Below are positions 1 to 11,914 of a stretch of 64,000 nt of DNA, piece after piece. The notes under the pieces were generated by a model, which saw nothing but the letters and a program-made list of their open reading frames with translations, made no database searches and had not been told where the DNA came from. The stretch comes from Periglandula ipomoeae IasaF13 (taxonomy: Eukaryota; Ascomycota; Sordariomycetes; Hypocreales; Clavicipitaceae): assembly GCA_000222875.2 (NCBI GenBank), contig AFRD01000029.1, positions 78,143-142,142 on the forward strand, given 5' to 3'. Each line of letters starts with the position of its first letter. The first letter of the stretch is position 1. The translations under genes and the position numbers were made by a program.

Positions 1-2003
1 GCTTGGGATACCAGAATGTTCCGTATCATCACCTAGTATCCGTCAGTTTCCGCCACAGCTTCACGAACAGTTCGCCATGAGCAAGCACGCACCGTCGGCA
101 CCCCAGTCATCCTTCGTGACATAGCCTGGAACAACGGCGTCCTGACGACGAACCGCGCCGCGGGCTTCGCGCATGTCTCGGCGGCTCATATAACCGAGCG
201 TAGGGTTCGTGCATTCGTCGTCGGGGACACGCATGGATACGAAGCGCTTATCGACTATACCCTTGTTCAGTCTACATACGTGAGTTAGTATACGAATGAA
301 TAGAAATGCATGAGCATGGGTGCACTTACTGGTCGATGACCTTGGAGGCTTTATCGTACGGAACGTCAGCAATATACAAGACATCTCTAAATGGCGCCAC
401 GATGAAATTGTCATCAAAGGTGAACGGGCCCTTGTGTACGTCGAATCTAATGGCTCCGGTGTTTCCAATGATGATTCGAGAATTGTCCTTGCGCGTCTCG
501 TTGAGCACGATTGCCGACACGGCAGGGTAAATCACGCCCGGGAAGATATTCTTCTTGTCCGTAAAGGGCACGCAATCAATGCAGTAATCCTGGGGAGCAC
601 ATCTATATACTTGGCCAAGCTTCAACTCTTCGCGAGCCTCGGTGATGTCGCCGGTGACTCGCTGACCGGAGTGGTAGTCGTAGCTCGATTCCGTCTGCTT
701 GGTGTGGTAAATGAAGGTTTTGCGGTTCCAGTCCATGTATCGTCTGGAGTAGACAAACGGCGACTTGGCGCCTTCTTTAGCAGGTCGAGACGGATTCTTC
801 ACGCCGTGAGGGTTCTTCACACCCTTGAAGGCGCTGTTGGACGAATCGAAGCCGGACATAGACATCCAACCAAGGGTCTCGCAGTAACGGCCGGATTCAA
901 TGCCCACGGCGTTGTCGTCGTACACTGCAAAGTCTCGGATGTGGGTGTGTCCGCCGAGGAGTTGGATTGGTGTCTTTGGATGAGCAGCCCGAATGGCATC
1001 AAAGACAACCTTGAATGTGCTTGACGACTGGGTTGGACGAATGGGATTGTGACCAAAGACGATGTACAGGTCAACGGGATCTTTGGAGGCCAGCGCATCG
1101 GTGAATCAAGTCTCCTTGACCATGTCTTGGGCCTTCTGGACCTGAGAGGCATTGAAGTTTCCTAGGGTTGAGCATGAGTAAGAAGAGACTCCTGTAAGAT
1201 GATTATGAGCTATGATCATACCTGTGAAGTCAAAGAGGAAGCCGAAAGCCATAACTCGCAAGCCCTTGGCCGTTGTGAAGTGGCGATGAGTGACACCGGC
1301 ATACTCATACTTGCCCGTCGCCTGGTTCAGGATCTTGACATTTGACGTGACGTATTTGTCGCCCCATTTCTTGGAGTACTCATTGAACATTTGGTATGCG
1401 ACCTCTGAGACGTAGAGTTCGTGATTACCTAGAGCCGGAAGTATTAGTCCTTGATCGAAAACTATTTCACAGTACGAGTTTTAAAAAGCACGCACCGATG
1501 GTAAGAAGATCATAATCGATTTCTGTAAAGATGGGCATCAATTTGGCTCCATCCTGTTTCGTCGCATCAGACAAACCAGTTCCATCGTGAAGATCGCCCG
1601 TGTTAACGAGGAGAAGATCCACGCCCATGTTCCCAGCAGTCTGCTTCATGCAGCGGCTGAAGGTGACAAAGTCACCCCAGTCGACACCATAATTCTGCTC
1701 CTTCAGATGACCTTCCAACCAGCCATGAGTATCGGTCTAAGATCGGTCAGTTCACTATCAATTGATCGCTACAACCTCACCCTACAGTTATCTGGCACAT
1801 CTCACAGTGTGAAGGAAGTTGACCTGGCCCCATTCGAGTGGTCCCTTGGGACCGTACTTGGCATTGGGCGCGCCAGGCTGCATTCGCTTGACATGACGAA
1901 CGTGTTCGACTTTGTTGACAGGGCCGTAGCAGCCGTGGTCGCCGCATGCCCACGCGCCGGGGAGAGCTGCGAGGCCACTGACGAGACCGAGTGATTTGAG
2001 CAT
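1..2003 (-). pseudogene. 5'-nucleotidase-like metallophosphoesterase, partial, with in-frame TGA
   Basis: Calcineurin-like metallophosphoesterase of the 5'-nucleotidase type (fungal YHR202W-like proteins), probably secreted: residues 1-20 form a signal peptide (MLKSLGLVSGLAALPGAWA). Metal-site motifs occur in order: DTHGW, GDLHDG, GNHEL, GHNP and GGHTH. Exons on the minus strand are 2003-1806, 1736-1496, 1428-1222, 1161-330, 271-93 and 32-1. All introns are 58-69 nt with GT-AG ends, and the 272-329 intron has a TACTAAC branch site. The gene continues past the left edge. Codon 234 (1108-1106) is TGA, between VKET and FTDAL, with the frame open on both sides. I infer a Trp codon was lost (TGG to TGA). 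It could be a pseudogene, a sequencing error or a recoded or edited codon. Family confidence is high; functional status is open. Confidence 0.8.
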
Positions 2004-3025
2004 CGCGTGCAACGATTTGATGAGAATTAATTTGCCTCAGTCTCAAAAATCAATCGCTTCGATTCGGCCCCGATTCAATGGATGAACAAAGGTCAACCGT
2101 TGGATTCGTGAAAAAAGCATGGCACCCCGGCCTTATAAACACTTGGGCCGGCTCAATGTCTTAGCGTTTAAGCTCTATACCAGCTCTGCTAGTGAGACAT
2201 ATTATCTACGAGGGATCTCACTGATTAGCTCGGACACCTCCGCTAAGATACGACCTGTTGCTCCATTCTGGAAAGGCCGGGGTTGCATCGCCAGTGCAGA
2301 TCCCGGCGCGGCAAAGCGAGGCGAAAGTTCCACCGACGCTGACGGCCGATTCGAACGTTGAACTTCATTTCTCCAATTCTGCCTATGTTTCCTCTGGCGG
2401 GCGGAACACAGCGACCTGGCGGCGGATGTGTTTCCCCTTGAAGAAGGGCAGTGACCGACCTGCCAAAATAGGGAATTTCAGCTCACAGCCCTGCCCTGGG
2501 TTGATTCAGTTGGCGTGCAACCGATAGTCTGCCAGGAAAGAGAAAGAGAATCCACAATTAAATCTACGGCCAGTTCTTCTAGAGGCACGCAAGGCAGTAA
2601 CTTGGCGGCTGCAGCCACCGAGGCCCTGTGCCGAATTACCCGTGGTTCCCGTAATTGCGGCCTGTCAGCAGAGGGAGCCAAGCCATGTGCGCTTGGCTTG
2701 GCGATCGACAGGCATGGGGGAAGTCGAGAGGAATTTCATCTCGGCGTCAATAGTTCTTTGGATGGCTCCATATGCACTAATTGTTCACGTTTTGCATGTC
2801 GGATTTTGCAATCGCAAAAAAGGAATGTACTATACCAAAGAACATTGCAAGTCGGGGGAATTCCCTGAGCAGTTGACCAGTCGTAAAAAAAATAAAAAAA
2901 AACATAAAGGAGAGAAAAATAACACGGTCCGATATGTTTTGCAATCCGCGACACAACACGCGGGTTTTTTTTTTTTTTTTAGTCCTACTTAGGCCAACTA
3001 TAAGCGATTCTCTAAAAGTTGAGAC
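2004..3025. other. Intergenic region between phosphoesterase start and NLR 3' end
   Basis: No gene recognised. It includes the promoter of the minus-strand phosphoesterase, an A-rich stretch near 2885-2905 and a run of 18 T at about 2963-2980. The open frames here have no family resemblance. Confidence 0.5.
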
Positions 3026-6000
3026 TTAGGAGTTTACTGCTGGGGCTCCAATTTTGGGGCCGCAAAGCAGTTCGTGGAGATATGATGACGGGTCATTGAT
3101 TGCAGCCTCGCCTATACTCCCCATCAAATCTGCCCTGTTATAGAAAACTATGCCTGCCAAAGGGCTCTCCAGCTCTATGCCTTTCCACATTGTAGCCATG
3201 TCTACCATTTCTTCTCTTGAATACCTGTCAAACCTCATGCGGAAACTTCGCAGGGCAGAACTACATATTTCAACTGTGGCATACAAGAAAGGTGACCTGC
3301 CAAAGACATCCATCGAATGGAGGTCGGCACCACGTTCAAGTAATAGCTTTGCAATGGACGTACGCCTAAGCTGCACTGCACAACTCAGCGCTGTCATGCC
3401 AAAGCTGTTCCTAGAATCGACCACGGCACCTCCGTTCAACAATGGATTGACCATATGCTCCTTGCCGAATAGCACTGCCAGTATGAGTGGTGTTTGTCCC
3501 GACAGTTGTACACGCGCGTTGATGTCAGCTCCTCTCTCGATAAGAAGCTCAACCACATCCCTAGACCACGACAGCACCGCGAACATGAGTGCTGTTCTGC
3601 CGCCATGGTCTTTGGCATCATGAAAAGCGCCGTGGTTGAGCAACCATTCCGCGCTCGCGTGACTATTATTCTTTATGACGGTGATGAGAGGGGTGCGACC
3701 TTGAAAATCCCGACTGTCGACATTAGCACCATACTCTAGCATCACTTGCATCACAGACAGGTTTCCCTTCTCAGCGGCGAGACTGAATGGCGTTCTGCCC
3801 TGCCGGTTCTCGCTCTCGATGTTTGCACCGGATTATAGAAGAAGCTTGATGCTGCATGTCGTCCCCAACGTTGCTGCATATCCAAGTGGTGTTCGGCCAT
3901 CACAGCACTTGCTCTCGATATCAGCCCCCCAGTCGAGCAAGAGCTTCAAGGCCTGGCCATACGGATCGACTACGGAGTAGCTAAGCACCGATCGCCCTCC
4001 ATTGCACTTGCCCTCGATATTTGCTTTGCTTTTTAGCAGTATCTCCATGGTGGGCACTCTGTAATTCCTTGCTGCATAAATAAGAGGCGTCTGCCCAGCC
4101 GAACACCGTGCTTCAATCTTGGCTCCTCGGTGAAGCAGAAGCTCTATTAACGAATCATGGCCGTAATGAACTGCGTACATAAGCGGGGTGATGCCACCGG
4201 GGCTTGGTCCTTCAATATTAGCTCCTTCTGCTAGTAGAAGCTCTACTAAACACTTGTGGCCTGTCATTATTGCATAAGCAAGCGGTGTATAGCCACGGGG
4301 GCATTGACTTTGAATATCAGCTCCTCGTTGAAGTAGTAGCTTCATAACGTCTCTGTCGTTGTGCTGTACTGCGTAGCTTCGCGGGGTTCGCCCTTTTGGA
4401 CATTTGCTCTCAATGTCAGCACCTTTTTGGAATAAGAACATGATGGTAGACCGAAGACCATGATGCGCCAGGGGTCTGAGTCGCCCATCGTTATGGTCAG
4501 CTTGCTTCAGAAACCACGGACCTGTTGATTCATAGCAATTTGGCAAAACCAGCCCAAGCAATGACCAAGTTTGTTCTTTCCCTTGAAACTTTACTCCCTT
4601 TTCAAGCAGAAGCTCAACTATGTGACCATGTCCGCTTTCGAGCGCCACTAATGCAGGCGTCGCGCCTTCCTTATCTCGTATATCAAGGTCTGCTCCTTGT
4701 TCGAGCAGAAGCACAAATGCAGGAATGAATCCACCTCGGGCAGCATAATGTAGTGGCGTCCTGCCAGAATCATCTGTTACGTTGACAGATGCCTCTTGCA
4801 GCAGTAAATGCATCGCACTTGTGAACCCACAGCCAGCCGCAACATGAAGCGGGTGTCTCTGCGGCTGATTCCACAGATCAATATAGTCTGTAACTTTCAT
4901 GAGCAACCACCGTGCATATAGAGCTGTTTCTCTCGCGGCGTTGTTCCAAAGAAAGTGACAAACATCAAAGGAATTGGCAGCACGACCGTGATGTGTCCAA
5001 CACTCAACGGCATATTCGTATAACGGGCGGCCGTAGAGATTTTGACGTACTTTATGACGATTATTCTGATAGATAATCGAAGAAAAGTTGTCCTGCTCGA
5101 GATGATTGCGGATGACAAAAATGTCATGAGAGAGGAATGAGACACAAGTGGTCGTGATTTCAGACTCAGCATCAGGAAACCACTTGTTTTGGGTTTTCTC
5201 GAAATAGTCTTGGATGGTTTTGTGAACAAAGCGGATTCTGTAAGACACGATATCGATTGTGACGAGCCCAGCACATGCAGATATCATATCTGCGGACGAT
5301 GGTCGGTTGTAATGGTCCAACTTGGATTGGCCAACCTCCACTGCTAAAGCCGTCGCGAGATCATGGATCGACAGAGGCCGCTTGGCAAATTTGATCCACA
5401 TGAGGATTTTTGTCGCAAGTGATGGCCAGTCACCGTCTTGATTCATAATTCTCAACATGGTATCATCGTAAATTTTTTTGTAGGCTTTGATTCCGGTCCC
5501 CAGCTCTACCAAAGCAGTTCTGATTGCTTTTGCGGTAGCGTATCCTTGCAAAGAGTCGATGTGAAAACGTGCAAGCAGAAACCTGTAGCAGTCAGCATGG
5601 CTGCAGACGACGTATTTTTTCCCTTAAAAAAAAGAAAAGAAAAAAAAATTCAAGGCGGCTTACACGCCATCGGCGGCTCGAATAATTGCCGTTTCGATCT
5701 CTTCCCGAAGGATACTGTTCATTTTTATAAATGGTTTCGACTTCTCCATTCGACAATGCAGATACTTGTGAATGTCTCCGCCTTCGGCCCTGATCTCCAT
5801 TTTCTCCGCTCCTCTGAAGTGTTTGTCGTTACTAGACGGCAGTCTTGAAGTGATGAATATGCTAGCCCGAGAATCTTCTTGCAACTGGAACAAGCTGGCC
5901 AAGAAACCTTCCCTACAGCCTGTGTCGTCTCGACATTCGTCTATTGCGTCAACAAGAATAAAAGTCCTCTCAAAATCGGCGAGAACGTATTGAAGGCAGG

Positions 6001-7525
6001 CCAATATCTCATGTAGCAACGGCCGGCGCTTGTGTACGAACTTATCGTAAAGCTCCCTGACCTTCAAAGGGAGCTCTGGCCTTGCCTGGCTAAGCTGGCG
6101 AAGGAGGGTAAGGAACAGCGCGATCTCGGTCTGCTCATCCTGACGCGAGTATTCACAGTATACGTATGCTATACCTACTTTTGGACTGCTTTCAAATCTT
6201 TCGGAAAGGTCCTCGACAACAAGAGCTGTGATGATGGTTTTTCCTACTCCAGGCATTCCTGGACAGAATAACATCCGGCCGACATTTTGAAGCCACATCT
6301 GATATGGCTCGGACTGTAAAAACCATTGTCCCGTGCCTGGTAGACGATTGCTGAGATGGTCTGAATGTTGATTGACATGATCGAACTTAGATATCCAGTC
6401 TAAAATGTCAAGCTTCTGTCGGTCATCAGATCTGCTTCTGAGAATCGACGCGTATTCCTGAACTGGAAACCATTTTTGTCAATTTTCACCACCGAAACGA
6501 GAGATAGTACTTTGGAGGAACCGACCTCTATTCACTACGTCCGCAAGCTTAGCCGTGTCCTTGACTTTTGTCGACGGAACTTGGCTGAGCAAGAGTTTTC
6601 CGTACGCCGCGGCTGTCATGGAGGCGTATCCCTGCCAGTCCTTGTTTTTGTGTGTATCTGAGTAATCGCAAATGCCACGGACGATCAAGCATGGGAATGT
6701 GTTCATGAGTCCACCAGCTTCCATTTCGAAGCATAGTACATTGTGACCTTTTGCGATTTTGTCGCGAAGAATCGCGTCTTTGACTACTTGATTTCCGGTT
6801 CCAATAAGGCCATAATGAATCATAGGCCCCTTCACATCTGGATCCCGCTCGTCACGCGGCACCAACATCTTCGTACCAGTGCAGCAGGCGGCACAACTCT
6901 CGTCACTGTCGACATGTACATAATTGGACAAATAGAGTCTGTCAGTGCCAGCTTCAGGTCGACCATACGACTTCCTCAGCCATAATTTCCTGGCAAGGAC
7001 GTCGCTGATAATCCTATCGATGCTGTGCTTCTCTCTATCATGCTCGAACTTGGCTCCAAGTCTCTGGACTGCTATCAAGAGAACGGAAGGTGGTTGGTTC
7101 AAAAACTTTGCTTCAACAAATTCTCGTCCCTGCAGCGACTTTCCGAAGTCATACTGGAACACACCGCCTCGGTTACTGCCTGGAACGCTAACAACAACAT
7201 CTCCAAGTCGAATGTCGTTTTTCTTGCTGGGGGCGCCACCCGCCACGCCGATCATGAGACTGATACGCAGATTGGGAAAAGAATGCACCATGTCTTTGAG
7301 TACTGCTGTTGCCGCCGTCGTTCCATATTCGCCTTTCGGCAAAGCAGCCATAACAACATGGTGCTCCCCGATTCTGCCAAGGTCATAGGAGTTGTTATCG
7401 CTAGGCGCAACATGGGAGGGTTCCCCGTTCTCCTCGTCGAACATTTGTAAGGCTGCGACATATTCGACCTGGAGTGCACATATGATTGCCACTTCATACT
7501 TGTCAGGGTCGTCTTTTTGGGCCAT
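3026..7525 (-). pseudogene. NLR-like protein: nucleoside phosphorylase - NACHT - ankyrin repeats, interrupted by TAA
   Basis: Fungal STAND/NLR-type receptor. Exons (minus) are 7525-6511, 6462-5664 and 5582-3026. Residues about 9-300 are a PNP_UDP-type phosphorylase domain (EVAIICAL start, GVAGGAP, FEMEAGGLM, RGICDYSDTHKN). A NACHT NTPase follows, with P-loop GMPGVGKT near residue 405 and Walker B FILVDAIDEC near 507. From about residue 840 there are at least a dozen ankyrin repeats. Intron 6463-6510 (48 nt) removes a TGA and keeps frame; intron 5583-5663 is canonical. Codon 1188 (3835-3833) is TAA inside the ankyrin array. The frame continues without shift for 269 codons of good ankyrin sequence and a unique C-terminus. 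Such proteins act in allorecognition and cell death. As read it gives either a 1187-residue truncated receptor or a pseudogene; reading through would give 1456 residues. Confidence 0.85.
6463..6510 (-). other. Candidate 48-nt intron linking PNP and NACHT exons
   Basis: On the minus strand the donor GTACTA follows CTCCAAA and the acceptor TTTCCAG precedes TTCAGGAATAC. A TTGAC element lies about 17 nt upstream of the acceptor. Splicing restores the frame and removes the TGA that otherwise ends the phosphorylase exon. The donor is weak, so transcript data would settle it. Confidence 0.55.
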
Positions 7526-8924
7526 TTCGGTACTGGAGATCGACCACGGCGGAAATCGCGTATGTTCTGTAAAACATGCGATGCATTAGAGGTCTTCCCT
7601 ATTCAATTCAGCACAGAGACAGGTTCTGTAGCTTTAATTTCAGGTCGCAGAGGCTGATGAACCCTAGGTGCGTGGGCGGCAGTGATAATTTGGGGTAAAG
7701 CGTTGCCTCCCAGCCGCAGGACAACGCAAAAGATCTGCTCTCGAGGCTGCAACAACTTGGGCGTTCAGGCATTAAATGTGCGATTCTATGGATTATTACT
7801 GCTTCTGAAATCGCTAGCGGGCGTAGCCTCATGCAGGCGGTGCCAGCCATCCTGAAATAAGGCTGACATGCGAAGTCTGGTAGTCGTCGAACGAGGGGTC
7901 ACGCGCCCCTTGATTCCTGTGTCGTTTGTCAATGATCCCGAATTAAATACAACTGACACCATCTTGGCGTTTCACGGAATGTGTCGTAAGAAGGAATTAT
8001 CGCGGGGAGTCAACCAACAGTTGCCAAATCTCACAGCTCGTCGTTCTTGAAACACGCGAAGAAGTCTCGTCCTTTTCTGGGACGTCGTAGAACCTCATAA
8101 CAAACAGTAAAATTGGTGGCTGTCGAGGCCCAATTCCACAGCCACCCGGGGTTCAAGTCGCGCAACTGGTTCCAGCAATGCACCAAGATCAAGAAGGCGA
8201 ATTCAGATTGATAACATCAACATATTTGATAAGATAGGATCACCGACATGCTGCAGTGGATTGGCAGTTCTGCAAGTCATGTTGCGCATGCGTCTGCGTT
8301 GGGCCAGATTGCCAAGCATGCCACTTTTTCCTATCGGATTTTAGCATTCCAACACCCTGCCCTTATATGGTGAAAGGTGAAAAGAAAAAAAAAAAAGAAA
8401 AAAGAAAAAGAAATGGACGTTAATCGTGCACTAGATCGTCGCGAAGGGTTCATGATGGGCGATTTGAACGGAAGAGATGAATCAAGATGCTGGATCTACG
8501 ATCGGGGAGTTTCTCATTGCTTTTTCTGAAGGCGCAACGCAACGAGGACTTGATTACCCGATACAACTTGCACAATAGCGACTGATTTGTGAAATGACCT
8601 AGCGGGAGCGCGCAAAGGAGTGACAGCTGGGATTATCTTCATTTCGATAAAGATTGTGGATACAAACAGGCGCAACGAGCCGCCATTTGTGCGCGCCACC
8701 GTGATATCACCATTGCGTCTAACTGTAAGTCGTTGCTCATCAAATGATACCAACGTCAATGACGCCCACAACGTTCCGCCAGCCTTTAAATCACAACCAA
8801 GCACAGATTACTCTCTGTCCCATTCGATTCATTTCTTTTCAACACTCGCACAAAGTGAAAAATAATTTCTCGCTGATCGAAATAATTGCAAAAGCCCGCG
8901 CTCACAGTCGATCCTCACTTCAGC
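7526..8924. other. Intergenic region, no gene recognised
   Basis: Upstream region of both the NLR-like gene and the small orphan gene. It has a purine-rich tract near 8383-8412. I see no convincing coding potential. Confidence 0.5.
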
Positions 8925-9598
8925 ATGTCCAGAGAGAAGGTTCTCATGACGGCAGTCGCCGGAACTGCCCTCATTGGCGGCACCATTTACGCGACAGGAG
9001 GGAAAAAGCAGAGCCACACAGAAATGAACCAAAACCAAGCACAACAGACTCGAGAGCTCGGACTCGGTGGTGCAGGAGTGGGAGGCACTTTCATGTCTGG
9101 GGGGCCTTCGGCAAGGTCTGCGCCATCCCATCCCGGCAAGGAACCCAAGGATAATGTACAGACGACGGCGGAATCCAGGGATAGACTTCCATCTGGTAGT
9201 GTCGGGGGAGGAGAAGGAGCTGGCGGCACTAGCGCTCGTCGAACTGAGATGCCATTCGGTAGCTCTGGTTCATCTGGTTCATCTAGCAATGGAGCATACC
9301 AGGGCTCATCGGACAACAAAGACGTGAGTTCTTGTGATATACGTTTAATTACGCCAAGAAAACAAGGTTGAAAACATACTGATATTCTTTTTAGAAGAAG
9401 GGCGACAGTGGAGCATCAAGCTCAGGGACTAAATCGTCTGAGAAGTCTGGGTGGTTTAGTGGGCTTACCAAGTCTGACAACAAGCCGGGAAAGACTACTG
9501 CTAGTCGGAAGGATGAGGAGGGATTTCACGGTACTAGAGGCATGAGCCAAATGGGTCAGGACGTACCGTCTAAAAAAGGATCTCCTGTGTCGAACTAG
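8925..9598 (+). CDS. Small orphan protein with N-terminal hydrophobic segment and Gly/Ser-rich tail
   Basis: Two exons (8925-9323 and 9395-9598) give 200 residues. The 71-nt intron has a GTGAGT donor and TTTTTAG acceptor, and keeps frame. Residues about 6-26 form one hydrophobic segment (LMTAVAGTALIGGTIYATGG) that could be a membrane anchor or an organelle-targeting sequence. The rest is low-complexity Gly/Ser with scattered Lys/Asp. The C-terminal motif GFHGTRGMSQMGQDVPSKKG looks conserved-like. I do not recognise the family. The clean splice and codon use support a real gene of unknown function. Confidence 0.65.
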
Positions 9599-10048
9599 GC
9601 GTCGCAATATACGATACTTGCGACTAAAAGCTGTGAACGGGCGTTTTGATGATGGCCGTCACTTTTTATAGCAAATGCAAACCATCATTTTTCCCCAACA
9701 TGCTCTTTCCCACTCATTTATACATTCAGTCCATCTGATAGATGAAGAATATACACAAGCATATGCATTGCCAATTTTTAGTACTTTCGAAGTTTGAATA
9801 CACAAGATCAGAGACTTCATAGCATCATCATACGATGGTCAACATGACACACAAGAATGGATCCTGCTATGTTTTAACAACGACAAACTGGGCACATCAG
9901 CCCACGCAAGCCACCTAATGGAGCCACGAATCAATGTTGTTGCATAGGCTATATATTTATATAAACACAACATAAGCCACTTTGTGCCCAATTACACCCT
10001 CCTTCTTCAGGATCGCAATTAGTGAATCTCATATCATTCCCGCCCACT
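9599..10048. other. Convergent 3' intergenic region
   Basis: AT-rich 3' flanks of two convergent genes; nothing else seen. Confidence 0.5.
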
Positions 10049-10808
10049 CTACAGAGTAGACTTATTGCCGTCAGAACTCTTCTCGGGAAATTTCCGAAAA
10101 AGATCCGAGATATGATCGAACGGCGCAGTGAGCAAACCCATCACAGTCTCGAAAGGTGGGTGTTCTCCAGCAGTCGGGTGGCTTCGAGATGGGACAAACA
10201 TCTTGGTGCGGTCAAAAGACTTTGCCATTCCCTCCGACTCTCCCTGATGCGCCTCAAGTCTTTGCTCAAGCTCAGGCAGGTCTCTCTCCTCCTCTTCTTT
10301 AATGTGGGATGAGAGTAGCCCCCAGATCTTCTTTAGCTGTGGAACGTAATTGGGATCTGAAGACTTCATTTGCTGGAAGTCTTTCAACAACTCCTTGACC
10401 TAAAACGAGTTATTAGAGTTAGCTTCTTATTATAAAGAGGTAATTTTCGCGCGAGGACTGGCTAGGACATACTGTGTGATGCTCTTTGCGGTCAGAGTCG
10501 GCCATCTCTTTGCCCTTGGCACCGAGATATTTCTCCAATGCAGGGTACACCACAAGCTCCTCACCTACAGAGTGACGAGCAAGCTCCCAGGTGAACTGGT
10601 TACCATAGCGCTGCTGGTGATCGTGGTCGTTAGGGTTGTTGACCACCTCATTGTAGTACTCCTCCAGCTCTCGGTGATCCTTGGTGATGGCGGCAGAAAT
10701 GGTAGACATGGCTACTACGTGACGGATGAGACGACAAGATATAAATGATTTGTTGACAGATTTATTATACTTGAGAATATAGGGAGCACTTCCGCGAACT
10801 GAAAACAT
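10049..10808 (-). CDS. Hemerythrin/HHE cation-binding domain protein
   Basis: Exons 10808-10473 and 10399-10049, with a 73-nt intron (GTATGT donor, GTTTTAG acceptor). The protein is 228 residues from the first ATG. Hemerythrin-type metal-ligand motifs are visible: DHRELEEYYNEV, RHSVGEELVVYPAL, EHHTVKELL and SHIKEEEERDLPEL, which fit a four-helix di-iron fold. The first 33 residues are basic and hydroxylated without acidic residues, so they may be a mitochondrial presequence. Alternatively translation may start at the inner ATG at 10709 (MSTISAAITKDH), as in many HHE proteins. Fungal HHE proteins are thought to sense or handle iron, oxygen or NO. A TATA element and an AGGGG motif lie just upstream, and nitrate reductase lies beyond. 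Confidence 0.85.
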
Positions 10809-11914
10809 ACTAGGGATAGAATTACAGAATTGCCTCTGCTGGTCTTCTGGGCAAGAACCAATTATTTATACCCCTGCATTTTGCACTGAAGCTGCCAGAC
10901 GTCGTTCATGGTGATAATTCACAGTAACAATGCAGCCAATGATATCTTCTGGATTAACAACATTTGATACAGTGGTGACGTTGGCTGCTAGTCACCGTGA
11001 CGCCTGCTGTGAAGTTGGGGACATATATATCGTAACAGTGACATCACATAACGAGGAGCCTCCACGTAACAGCGCATATGCAGAAGAGCGGTTATATTTA
11101 GATTCGTGCATAAAACGGAGTTTTTTCGACTTGCGACCGCAGGGTCTCTTTTGAATTGGGCTGTGGACATGGCAATTAGTAGAAAGTGCATGCTGAGAAC
11201 CCCATTTTGAGAACAACGAGCTATGGATAGTTCTAGGGGTGCATATTAAATCTCTGATTTATGATCCGCTACCTAATCACGAATGCCATTCTGTCACTTG
11301 TTTTTATTGGCCAATTCCTCATCTTTGAGAGCGCCGAATTTGCCACGATGTATATAAATGCCTACACTGTCCAAGTTTCATCCAACTTCAAACTGGGCAG
11401 GCCTTACAACGACATGGCATGTTTCATGGACGGCAATAAAATCGGCGAGGAATTTCGGGATGAACCGTGGACGATTTGTGCCCGCATGTTGCTGGCGCCG
11501 GTGCATCCGGACGGTCGTTGAACTCTATCGTCAATTGTGAATGCGACGCTCAATTCCAAGAGCCAATGTTTTGTCTTAAATCGGAGACCAACGCAAGACA
11601 ACAATGTGAAACAAGGGATTATCGTATATATGAGCGCTCACAAGATCCGACTTTCAAGCAATTCACATGAACTCGTTCGATCGCAAACAATATATTGTGA
11701 CCATTACCGTGCGCTGGCCTGATGCCAATTTAGCCAGAGAGCTAATACTGACTTAGTGCCGGATCGAGTAAAGCCACCGCAATATATTGACATCACTAAC
11801 GGCAAGCTTTGCCGGACGACATTCAGAAAGAAAGGGGCATTTCTGATAAAATTGGAAAACGAGCAATTGAGGTCTGTTCACTTTTCAATCAAGAACGTCG
11901 AGAAACGGTTCAAT
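10809..11914. other. Divergent intergenic region between hemerythrin and nitrate reductase genes
   Basis: It contains scattered GATA cores, e.g. TGATAA near 10912 and its complement TTATC near 11619. These would suit AreA/NIT2-type nitrogen control but are not clustered. The frame from 11261 encodes an 86-residue ATG-initiated peptide with a hydrophobic N-terminus. I cannot tell whether it is expressed. Confidence 0.4.
10863..10876 (-). promoter_or_regulatory. TATA box with adjoining AGGGG (STRE-like) motif
   Basis: The minus strand reads CAGGGGTATAAATAAT, about 55-65 nt upstream of the first hemerythrin ATG. AGGGG is the core stress-response element in yeasts and fungi. Stress control of the HHE gene is an inference from this motif alone. 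Confidence 0.4.

Noticed and set aside
6476..6481. TGA after the phosphorylase domain as a second nonsense mutation in the NLR gene
   Set aside because: A 48-nt intron 6463-6510 removes it and keeps frame, so no lesion is required.
8145..8165. GGGGTTCAAGTC as a tRNA T-arm
   Set aside because: No matching stem on the 3' side and no acceptor stem.
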